Made by a program: the position numbers and the translations under genes. From positions 11,204,501-11,268,500 of the forward strand of contig JAJNNQ010000009.1 in NCBI GenBank assembly GCA_027886175.1: a stretch of DNA of 64,000 bases, written 5' to 3'. How positions within the stretch are numbered: the first letter of the stretch is position 1; each line of letters starts with the position of its first letter. This DNA is from Phylloscopus collybita (lineage: Eukaryota > Chordata > Aves > Passeriformes > Phylloscopidae). The notes under the pieces were generated by a model. The model saw only the letters and a program-made list of their open reading frames with translations, did no database searches and was not told the origin of the DNA. Of this stretch, positions 39,901 to 51,900 are shown piece by piece.

Positions 39901-42900
39901 TTTTAAAGACCTGCAGAGAAGTTTCTGAAGGGGTTCCTGGGACAGCAGGGTAATCCAGGTTTTCCCTTTTACTCTGTGATACTAAACCTACCTGTCATGC
40001 CAAAGTATGAAGTCAGTAACATCAGCAGGTCCTGGAGGCCAATGATGCAAACTCTTCAGGCTCTGGATTCCAGATGAAGGGCAGCAGTGAGGAAATGGTG
40101 TCAGGGGACAGCAGCACAAGATTTGTTTTTCTGTGACAAAAACTGTAGGCTTCAGCTCTGGTAGTTACTATTGTGTGAAGCAAGTTTTGATTCTCTGCAG
40201 CCACCGGGAAACACTCAAAACTTCTGTGTCTGTTTACTTGTTGGTAACTTTAGTAGTAGGATTTTTAGAAAATTAAAATACATATTTACAAGTTGATGTT
40301 TGTAAGAAAAAAATAGTATCTTCTGGTCTGCAGATACTAAATGAAGTTACCATAAGATCTAAATGTTAGTGCAGCTTGTATTTTGGTGGACTGAGTACAA
40401 ATCATTGTAGCATTTGAGAAATGTAAAATTTGCTTTGTAGTGGAACTTTGTTACATGCAGACCTGGTGAATCAGCCCTGCCTGCATTCCAGTTCTGACCA
40501 AAGCTGAACTGTTGATTCAGTCAAGGTAGATAAAATGCAGCCTAAAATAATTTTGGGTTAAAAGCTTCCTGGACACCAAATAGAAGTGCTATCCAGACAG
40601 ATATCCTTTCCCCAGAAGAAGATAATGAGAATAGAGAATGCTATTCCTTAGGCTCAGTCCATATTGGAGGAACAGTTTTTCTGAGAAACAACTCTAATCC
40701 TGAAAGGGTCTGTCACAGTAACAGCAATACTACCTCATCAGCGGAATCAAACTGTGTTTATAAGTAAGTTATCTAAAGACTTCTGGCATACTTTTTTTTT
40801 TTTTTCTCCACAAGAGTTTGAAAGCAGTATTTTGTTATTTTGAAAACAAAAAACGGAAGATGCCTTCTTTCATAAGTGAGAGGCCATGGGAGCTGTTCAG
40901 TCAGTGCTGGTGAAAATGCTGCTTAGGGTGTGCGCAGTGCTGCGTGTGAGGTGGATGAGGGATGCTGTTCCAAGAAGCAAGCAGAGGCACTGCACAGCTC
41001 CGTGTTATGACTGGCTCTCTGCTTTTCAGTGCCTGTTGGAATAGGGCATGAACACCACTAGGTGGAGCCAGCAATTTATTGCTGACAAAACTGGGTGTAC
41101 TCTATGAAAACTTCATTTGCTTGCAGAGGTTGAGAAACTGCAAATAATTCCAATAAGAGCAGCCAGTAGTGATTAAATTTTGGGTAGTGTTTGTATTTTA
41201 TTAACATTCGTGTGCATAAAATGGAAGTAATTAGAGTAAAAATGTGTCCAGTTATTTTAATTTCCAGGAGTTTTTAATGTCCTTTTTGTAAACAAGTTGC
41301 CACAAGTTATTCTGGTAATTCTCAGTGCTTTTCACTTTTCTCTCCTCCAACCCAAATCTTCATTAAGGAGAGGAAAGAAATGTAATTTCCTTTATTAAAC
41401 CATAAAATAATCCTGCAGCTCTCATTTTTGATTGCAGTTGATTCTGTTCTTAATGGTCAAACTTAAATGGTTTATGTTTAATTTGACATAAAAATGTCAA
41501 ATGATAACTTGTGCTCTTCTACTTCATGGATGCAAGGAGCATCATAGCATCTGTGCTGTCAGTCTTGCAGACTTGGCAAATGCCTCACTCACTCAAGATA
41601 GCAGTTTTAACAACTCTTCAATATTTAAGTAATAGGGACAGTTTTTGAGCAATTTAATACTAAAAAGCTGTGCCGAAAATTATGTAGGAGATGTAAAATT
41701 TCATGAACAAAATTACTGCTCTGTATTTTGTCAGTTCTTCTCTTTGTTCTCCCAATTATGGCACGTGTTGGTGAAATTTAGCTTTTGGGTTACCAAGCCT
41801 TTTAAAATTTCTTCGTAATGTGTTTCATCCAGGTTCTTGATTGCTTCTTTGACCTTACCTTTGAAGACTATCAATTCTTTAGTAATGGAGTTTTTATTTT
41901 TGGCATACATGATATATCCTGCTAAAGAGGGGTACGTCTTATTCATTTTTAGAGGAAAATTTTTAGCAGTGAGAAAGTCAGTTGGAAGAGTGGTTATTTG
42001 AAACCAAGGCCCTGACCTATTTTATCGAACTTTAACTACTTAAATGAAATACCTAAACTGACTTAGTAATTGTTTATTCACCTTCCTTCTTCCTGAATCT
42101 TCTTGATTTGGCTATTACCTACAAAATATCTAAGTGGCAAAACACAGGAAATTCTTGATGTAGTGATCTAAACTTGATGGCTTACAGGCCACTACACTTT
42201 ATACTCTCTTGTTTATTAGGATTTATTTCCTTTCTCTTACATGTAGGGGTTTTGCCTTCTGCGATAAGGAATTTTTTGTCATAGTTTTAACCCCAGCTGG
42301 CAGCTCAGTCCTACAGAGCCACTAGCTCGCTGCCTCCGTAGTGGGATGAGGGAGAGAAAACTCATGGGTTGAGATAAAGCGAGTTTAATAGGGAAAGAAA
42401 AAGCCACAGGCCCAAGCAAAGCAAGGAATTTATTCACCAGGGGCAGGCAGATGTTCAGTCATCCCCAGGAAAGCAGGGCTCTGTCACACCTAACAGTGAC
42501 TTGGGAAGACAATGTCATCACTCCAATGTCTGTGTCCCCACCACCCCCCACCCCTTCCTCTTTGCTTTCCCCAGCTCTGTGTGCTGAGCATGAAGCCAAA
42601 TGATCTGGAATCTCCATGTGGTCAGTTGGGGTCAGCTGTCCTGGATGCGTCCCCTCCCAGTTCCTTGTGCACCTGCAGCCTCCTCACTGGTGGGGTGGGA
42701 TGCAGAGCAGGAAAGGCCTTGGCTCTGTGTAAGCACTGCCCAGCAACAACAAAAACATCCCTAATCAGTGCTGAGTTATCAGCACTGTTTCTAACACAAA
42801 TCAAAACACATACCCTGTACTTGCTGCTGGGAAGAAAATTAATTCTATCCCAAGCAGAACCAGTGCACACAAGTTGATCACTCTTCCTGGAAAGGAGAAG

Positions 42901-45900
42901 ACAGGGACTCTTGAGTCCTGAAGTTGTTTACAAAATATGGGTACTTTTTTATTTTTTCTTATTGTGGTGGTTTCATGTTTGCCAAATTCAGTGTAGTGGT
43001 TTGAGTGTGTTTTTTTTGCTGTGAGATAGAATTAGGAGAAGAAGGCAAAACCGGCCTAACATAAAAGTAAATGGATTTTATTAACGCACACTAAAAGAAG
43101 AAAAGGAGAAAAAAACACCCCAGGAAACCTTCAAAACACTTATCCCCCCTCTCACAAACTGTTCGCATTTCTACAAACAAGATAAAGAGACAACCTGTGA
43201 TTTTCAGTCAATTTTACCATTTGAAAATAGTCTTTCATCAATTCTTTAGGAGAGGAATCCCCCCTTAGAGTCATGGATCCTACTGACAACTTAGAACAGT
43301 TCTCTTGTGGATTTTAACTGTCACAAGAACCGCCACCCAGGGAAACTTGCTTCTGTGACCCCTCCCATTAGCAGTTTCCCAAGCTGCTAATGGGTCATGG
43401 GTTTTAGACTTTTGCATTATTGGAGTGTCTTTTTTAAAGATTAATAACTCCAAAAACAAAAGATTCTTCTTCTCAAGGACCAGAGATATCTTTTTACTTT
43501 TTCATTGGTGGAGAGGTCTTCTCATCTCTATTTCTGCTCAAACATCTCATAACATCAATGTCATTTAGTCCATCACAAACATCTTTGCTCAGATCCACAC
43601 ACAAATCTACGGTCATCTCCCCAAATGCATATTTTTCACATGATTTGAAGGGAGAATTTACATATAGAGTTCATTTCCATGGCTCAATAAGAAGTCCAGC
43701 CAGCAGGCTCTATCCTTCTAATTAGTCTTTCACTCTCTTTCTCCATCTGACTGTCATGCTGGGTTTTCTCTATGTGCACTCTGTCTTCTCTCTCCCAGGG
43801 AAGATTTAGGGCTTGAAAGCTTCATGTTGCCAGGAAGGGGTTAAATCTGCCCAGGCCTGAGGTGCTCATGTAATTTCTGCAGCAGCTTCTCTGGGGGAGA
43901 GATCTCAAAGCAGCTGGGCTTCCCCCTCTCCTTTCCTCTCACCCCAGGGGGGGAACCCTGCCCACCCCGGGGTGGGTTCTGAGTTAGGCTTTAAAATCAG
44001 CTGATGTTAATGAAGCTGCAGCCTCTCCTCCCCTGCAGGAGCCGATGGAGCCCCACTCGGCCCTCAAGCCGGAGCCGGCCCCCTCCCCACCCAGGTGGGG
44101 ACAGAACGGCCCGACTCGATGTTACCTGCTCAGCTGACCAGAAGGAAAAAGGACTTCTCGGGCTGATTTTAGCCTGGGTGTTTCCAGAGGTGTATCTAAC
44201 TCTTCAATTGGTCAACCAAGCTGTCAACATCTGCTATAACTTCCTTAGAGAAAGGAAAAAACTCACGTCCGTGCTAAACCACCACACTTATTAAGCAATA
44301 ACTCCTATCAGATGAGGATTTCACATGAGGTCCCGTTTTTAGCATGTTGACTGCTGTACATTCTGTATTCTCCCTCTCAGTCCATTTGCTATAATGCTTT
44401 GCTACACTGCTTTTTACACTGTGCTAGGAGAGATCCTGTCTTCAGTCTTTGGTAACTTGTCTGGTGTCTGATCTGTGAACAACTTGTGCCTTTGCTTTTC
44501 ATCCCCGTCTCCTTCATGTTTTTGATCACTGAACCACCAAGGCAATTCATATGTTTGTGTACTTCAAGGAACTAGCTGTAGTGCCTTAACACCTGGAAAT
44601 TTGAAATTATCCTCTTGGGATTCCTTCACAGCCTTCAGTTTCTCTGAAGGATCTTTCAAGGTTTAAGCAGTTTAAAGACCAGTCATTCCTACTGTTTTAA
44701 TGAGAATGTTTGATTGGAAAGGAATTGTGAGAATTTTAGATTTTTATCACAGAACACCTCATACTTAAAAGAAAAATACTTGAGAGAAGAGCTTTCCATC
44801 TGGGATTATTAGACATCTAATTAATTGTGTTTTGCAACTGCAGAGATACTTATGTAGTTGATCAGTGTAGAGTAGATAACTTTAGAATAGAAATGTCATT
44901 TTTTCCACCAGAAAGGCTGCATGGGTGGCTTTTGATGTATCTTCATTACATGCTTCTGTGGTCCTTCTGTACACTTAAGTGTACATTTGTACATTTGTAC
45001 ATTGAACATTTGTTGTTAATTGCAAATAATATACTTTGAAAAAATGAGCAACAAATTATCTTTCTGTCTTGAAAAATAATGTTAGTGCCCAGTAATTATG
45101 CCTCCTGCCCTTGCATTTATCTACCTCTGTCTCAAGGCAATAACTCAGTTACATCATTTGCCACTTAATGGAAAATCATTGAATGCTTACACAGCATTTT
45201 GTGGAGAGTGTTTCCTTGTATTTAATGATAAAAGAAGTAGCCATTGAAGGACTCTAAAAATAGTATTTTACTGGCTCCTGTACAATGCCAGGCTGCATTA
45301 TTTTCTTGACTTAGTCACATTTTTACAAGAAGAAAGGTCTGTTTTGTTGTATTGAGGTAGTAAAACATGTAGATGATACGTAAAGACCTCTTCCTGGAGG
45401 AGTATATTTTTCTGTTCTCCAGGGAATTGTTTTCAAATAATTTATCTTCCTTTTTCTTTTTTTTTAATTACACTAAATTCATATATCACATTTCAGAAAT
45501 AGTAATTTTTCATAGTAGCACTCTGGAATATCTCAGCAATTTTACAAAACTAAAAATGCAGATTTGGGCATGCCTGTATTGCCTATTCTAGTAGCTGAGG
45601 CTTCAACACAGAATTTAAAAAAACCCAAAAACCTATGTAAAAGTTGTGGAATGTTTTGTCATTTGAATTGAGGACCTTTTAGCTTGGATTTATGTCAAAC
45701 AACATTTGGATGGAAAAAGGCAGTAAATGAAAATGCATAAAACTTAGTTAAGTAAGAAATCAAACAATTTAAAATATACTAGATGCTCAAAGAGAAGAAT
45801 GTGACTGCTGTATTTGCAGCTAAGGTTAAACATACTTGTATGTGCATGGGGAGCATTTCTGGATGGATTTGCAAGGCAGTATCTGCAGGTGCTAAGTTGG

Positions 45901-48900
45901 GCAGATTTCTACTATTTTACAATGATTTATTTCTGCTTATTGCTTCTCTGTCTTGTGTAATACACTGTTGGAGGAAAATAAAATTTTTCTTCCTGATCTG
46001 TTACCTTTATTGGATTTGTAAGCAGAAGATATTTTATGTACCAGCAGAATTACGAATTCCAAAAGCTAATGTAACATTGTCTTTGCCTTCTCGTGCTTTG
46101 CCAGCAAATAGGATCATAGAAATGTTAGGCTGGAAGGACCATGGCTGAAACATCCCAAAAGAGAATGACTAGTGTTTTGCTTGCCTTTAAATATTTCTTT
46201 CTGTGAAGACTTCATATCCTCATTCTGCTTTTTCTCGTTTCCCCACCCATGTTACTAGAATACTGTATCCCATTGTAATGATGACTTCTTATGCAACAAC
46301 ATGTTGTTGTGTTTGGTTTATGATCCAGTATGATCCCAGATGACTTTCTGAAGAACTGTTCCCTAATCAGTTGTTCCCCATTCTCTGGGGGTTCAGATAA
46401 TTGTTCTTGCTGCAGCAAAGAGCTTCTGACCATTCCTTATTCAAATTCTTTGTGTCATTTCTCCAGGCAATATTGTTTTGAATGGAAGTTGTGTTCTCTT
46501 GATACGGTTTTAATTTGCTTGGCTTTATGCCTCTGAATATTTAGTAAGTATATACTCCATTCTGCTGAGTTATTAATGAAAGTATTTAATAGCATCAGAT
46601 TCAGGACAAAATCCTGTGAAACATAACTCTGTGTTTCCTTCTGTTTTGGTGTATAACTACCCCCAAGTTCAGCTTTACAGTTTCATATTCATATGGTGCT
46701 TATTTCTTCTAACTCATTTATTCACTGGGAGCTTGTGAGAATGTTATGTGAGATGATAACAAGAGCCATACCAAAATATAGCAATGATTGCTTTTCATCC
46801 ATCCATGAATCCTGTTACTACATCCCTGCATAAGCAGTAAATTACACTGCCTATGATGTACTACTGATACGTCTTGGGTACTGGTCATCTTTCTGTTCTT
46901 TCTTAAGTGCTTAAATATTACTTATTTATTCCTGTCTTTTTCTAGACTGAGTGGTCTACAAGGCTTCTGTGGTTTTTTTTGTCCCATTAACCCTATTTTC
47001 AAAGATAGTTGCAAGCTTTCATCTTTTTATCAATCTGTCATTTGCTTGTTCTCTCCTAGTTCTTGGCAGTGAGGATACATCTTGTCATTTGATGCATTTC
47101 CCATTTTATTCCAGGGCTTGGTCTCCTGTCTCTGCACACTGTATGAATGTGCATACGCCCTGGGCTTTTTTGGAAGTTGGTTAGTTCCATCAAGAGCACA
47201 GCTTTGTCACACAGATAGGAGGGATATGCACTCTTCTCCAAGTTTACCTTCAGCGTTGTCCCAGGAGCCACTGCACCTTCAGGTACACTTGTATGCTCTG
47301 ACCTGGTTCATGTAGCTCTCTCTCATACACTGTTCACTCAGCAGCCTGTTGACTAATACCTTATCTGACACTTGCTATTGCTGATGATAATATCAACAAA
47401 AAATTACCATCTTTATAAAATGACAGAGGTATTAAATTTAGCCCAGATGATTTAGAAGCAGTAAGCTAAAAGGAATAGTAACTGCAGCTTTCAAGTGACA
47501 TTAATGATGAAAGTTTGTACAAAAAAAGCCAAAACAAAGCAATAAACATCTTAGAATTAATTTGTACTCTGCATATAATTTTACTTCTGTTGAATAGCAA
47601 GCCAAGACCACATTCTTAAGTGTTTCTTACAGTAATGTTTACAGAGCAATCTCTTGTTATCACTGGCATCCCTTCCCAGTTGTGTCTCATCCTGCACTTG
47701 ATCCTTTTCTGAGTGTGTCCCTGCATGCTGTGTTCCTTTAGACTTGTCAATATTGGAATTAATTTGCACTTTGTGGTCTGATCTTTCTGTTTGAGCTCAA
47801 CAAAGCTCAGTTGATCTCTCACTGTATTGCCTACTCTTCTTTTTCATCAAGGGCAGAATTGCAAATTATCATAATGTAATTTCTATGTGAAAACTCCTAG
47901 TTCATCTGAATTATTTTCTGTTCCTTTTTCGATTTGCATTTTCTCTGAAATTTGACCTACTCATTTTTCTAGACTGATGAAGTCTGCCTACTTGATGGTC
48001 ACTGTCTTCATTGTATTCTTCACCCACTGACAAAAATCCAAATAAACCAAGTTGCCTTCTAGCCCAAGTTTCTTATAAAATTTTCTCATATTGGCAAGGA
48101 TGAAAATCCAGAGGAATTTATTTTCTTCCTTTCTGTGTTCTTTATCTGTGACTATCTTGGGTAATTATTCTGATTGCTTCTGAAAAACCTGATTTGCTTG
48201 GCCCTTCTTGATTTAGTGATATAACAGTCCACTGCTGTGATATTGTCACTGCACTTCTGAGCATTCATTTGTATCTCTGACATACAAGACACAGGTGGAT
48301 TTTTTCTTTTGTGTTGTTTTTTGTTTGATGTTTTAATGTGGTTTTGGCTTTCTGTTTTATTTTAATGAATGGTTCCTCTTCCGGTAGAGGATGGTGATTA
48401 AATGGATTTTCAGTATAATCTCCATGTGCAGATTTACTGGGGAGTGCAGTGGGGGCTTCAGTACCCTGTTAGTACTAGTGGATGCCATATGTGTTCTGAC
48501 ATAATGGGATGTGATTGTATGACTCCATTCTTGCCTTCCCAAGGAGGTTGGTTTCAGGTATCCTTCCCTCTGAGTGGCTTGACCAGCTCATGTTCAAAAG
48601 CACTGGTACCAGACACTATGTAAGCTGTAAGCACTTATAAAAGGAAAAGTATTCTGTTTCTTGTTTACTGGATTAAGCTGCATTTTACTAGCTTTGAAGC
48701 TGTGAAACTCCTATTTAAGAATTTGATCTACCCTGTTTTTCTATAAGCAACTAGGAAAAGTAACTTAAGTTGGTTCTCAATGTTAAAAAGCTGTTGCAAT
48801 TATCCTCAGTGTATCACTATACTACCACTAGTTAAACTGTTAGTAAAAAATGAAGTGTGTGTGAGGCAAGTTTTTTTCATATTTATTTCTAAGTCTGATT

Positions 48901-51900
48901 TAAAAGAAAATTCTGGCTTGCGTTTTGTAATCTTTATTTTACCTTCTTATGTTGAAAAGTGCAGGGAAGGTGTAGAGCTCTGCTAATACTACAAAGCTGG
49001 GAAGTGTACAAGAAGCTAGACATAAACACAAGAACTTTATATCCTGTTCAGTAGCAGACCAGCCAGAATTTATTGTTGTAATCTGAAATAGAAGAGTGGA
49101 GTTTTTTCATTGTGGAGCTGTCATGCAGCTGCTACTCCATCCTTATTTCCCTCCTAAATCTGTGTGCCCCAAAATGCTCAAGTAAATCTCTAGGCTGAGC
49201 TCACTGAATGATATTATAAGTTATGTCATACCAGATGGTCTTAATGGTCCCCTTCTGTCTTAGTCTGTGTGGAGATGGATGTAGGAATGAATTTCCTGGC
49301 TTTACACATGCTTAGGACTTGCTTATCCGAAAGTCTAGCAACAAAAATACCTATACAAGCTGTGCAGAGGGGCTAGGGGAAGGTCTGCCCCGATATATTC
49401 AACAATATGAATTATTTATGTTGCATTTGTAACTGTCAATGTGTCATCTTAGCCAGGTTGGGGAAATCCTCTCTCATCAGCTATTTCTAAAATCAGGCAA
49501 TATCAAATCTTTCATCATTCAGAAGCTGCTTTCTCAGAAAGTGTGATTTATAGTTACAGTTTAGAAAAACACTGATTATGGCTGTGATAGGGATTTTGAG
49601 GGATTTTGCCACAAATTTTTGAAATCCATCTGTCCTGAACAAAGGAGAGCAATGCAGCCACTAAAAGTTAAATAGGAACACCACATATGGCTGGTTTTCT
49701 CTAAGGAATAAAGAATAATTTTATTACATTTAGAATAGTTAGAATTTAGAATAGAGAGGGAAAAAAGCCCTGATATTTAAATGTCAAATACATGGCAGCT
49801 TTGGAAACAAACATGTGAAATATAGAATATTACTTCTGATTAGTTTGTCTTCCTGTTTGCTTGCTAATCTGTGCTTCTGTACTAGCTGACCAGTAAGCAG
49901 AAACTAATTTTCAAGTCAGATGAACCATATGCTGCTTTTTTATGTAAAACCAGTAATATGGGATGGGAATGAAGAGATTTTGGTATAATACTTGAAGACT
50001 TTAGAGTATACTTAAAGCTTTGTGGAGGAGATCTGGACCCATGCTTGCAATACATTGATGATGCAGGAAGGAGCTGCTGAGTTTGTGTAGGATAAATTGA
50101 TGAGAGGGGATTGTGTGAATTGGTTGTGGGCATTCCTGTGGCTGGGATTGCAGCAGACACAGGGGAGCTTTGGAATTATTGCAATGAAGTGTGTAAGAGA
50201 ACTCTAAGGATATCAGGCTAAATATTGAAGATCCTCTCTTTTTACTTGTGTTACTGCATTGATGTTGCATTACACTTGAGGAAATTTTCACATATAAAAG
50301 TAATAATTTCAAATGCAGGTATGGGTTAAGGTTCTTTCCTTTTTTAAAAAGCAGATATAATAGGCTGTGATCACTGCATCATCAGGAAAACACAAGATAA
50401 GTTTTGTGGTTTTTTTGCTGTAGCAGAATTTTATCATCCTGTCACCTATGGCTGTGGAAACACTGTTAAATACCTTTATACAGTGTGCTTTTCTGCTGGT
50501 TACCTACAGTGAGTTCATATTTTAAGGACAGGCCTCCAGTTTTATTATTTGACCACGAAAAGATATATTAGTGTTAGAAAATACTAAATACATAATATAT
50601 AATCTAAAATAGAAGTAAACAATGGGAATAGGTTTTAATAAATACTGCAGTCAATTTGATACTAAAATTGTGCATTATTTTAGAGTGTTCTTCCTCTAGT
50701 TTGAATTCACAATTTCATAGTACAGCTACTTTAAAAATTAAGAACTGTATTTAGGATAATGAAAACATATTTAAGTAAAATAAGTTCCTTCTTTTTGTAC
50801 TTCTTTCAGTATTTGAGCTATTCCTTTATCTTTATTAGTTTTGTGTTTTTAGGACACTTTATTGGAATAAGTACTGAGAGCAATGATATATTTTCTGGTT
50901 GTATTTTCTCCTTATCTGCTCTGTGTTTGATTATGTACAAGATGATAGGAGATACTGCTTTTCCTGCACACTTAACTAGTAAAATTGTTCTAAAAAAAGC
51001 CTCCCGTGTTTATAGGAGTGGCCTTTTTATCAGTGGTAGTTACTGTGCTTTTTATTACTTTCTCTGTGAAAATCTGTGTTGCAAAAAAGTTTTTGCAAAA
51101 ATGGTGAGTTGGAAGAAGGTCTGAGGTGTACTTGTGGGTTTTATGTTGGGGATTTTTTTACGTGACAAGTTTGTCTTGTTTCTCAGCCATATTATGTCTG
51201 AATATGTGAGGATGACAGACACAGAGCGTGACCAGATAGATCAAGATGCCCAGGTGTTTATGAGAACATGTGCTGATGCCATTCATCAGCTCAGAACAGA
51301 AGGTAAACTAAGCAGCACGTAAATGTGGGGGGTTTGTTGTTGTTGTTGTTTTGTTGGTTTTGTTTTTTTTAGTTCTTATAAAGGCTAAGGTAATGCTGAA
51401 TATTGTTGAATAATGGTGACTCTTAAATGCTTTAGGAAATAGATTGGGGAACTCTTGTTGCCTTTTTGTTTGCATTGGTGTAGTCCCATTGCTTGATTAG
51501 TATTGTGATTCCATTTTCTTTAATGGTAGTGGAAAGAGCATAGAATTTTATGTGTTCAAATACACCTGTTAATAAGTGTAAAAAAGAGTCTTAAAGTATT
51601 TGCTACTTGAGTAGTAATTCAGCACTGTGGCACAGAGGCCTAAACCAAGGCTCTCTAAATTTGATGGTTGTCTTTTACCAGCTTGTCAACGTGTAAGGTA
51701 TTGCAGGTATAATATTTCCAAGTTTGAGATAAATAAGTTTAACAGAGTTCTGGTAAATTAAAAGTGTTTTTGATAACTTGAGTATGGGATCATACCTTTA
51801 CCACACTGTCTTGTAGAAGTCATAGAGAGTGAATTTTTGTGTTGCCATTTTCGAGTTGACTTGCTGCATCTCTGTATTTTATTGATACACAAAAGATTTT

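Larger units (their letters stand above)
39630..51186 (+). other. STX18: STX18 intron 2 (11.6 kb)
   Basis: Donor GTAAGT at 39630, acceptor AG at 51185-51186. It holds two antisense solo LTRs, small CR1 fragments and a CTCF-like site, listed separately. The remaining stretches (39.6-41.0, 41.1-42.2, 44.3-46.1, 46.2-49.2 and 49.3-51.1 kb) are AT-rich and show no gene I recognise. Confidence 0.9.

Noticed and set aside
42512..42877. Open frames of 121 (+) and 82 (-) codons.
   Set aside because: They are the translation of the LTR at 42277-42869, not a gene.
46330..48623. Several 60-77 codon frames on both strands suggesting a buried gene or LINE body.
   Set aside because: The frames overlap in opposite directions, have no conserved motif, and the region has ordinary intronic composition.
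51134..51322. A 62-codon frame starting upstream of exon 3 as an independent gene.
   Set aside because: Its middle is STX18 exon 3. The codons before 51187 and after 51302 are intronic and lie outside the splice sites.
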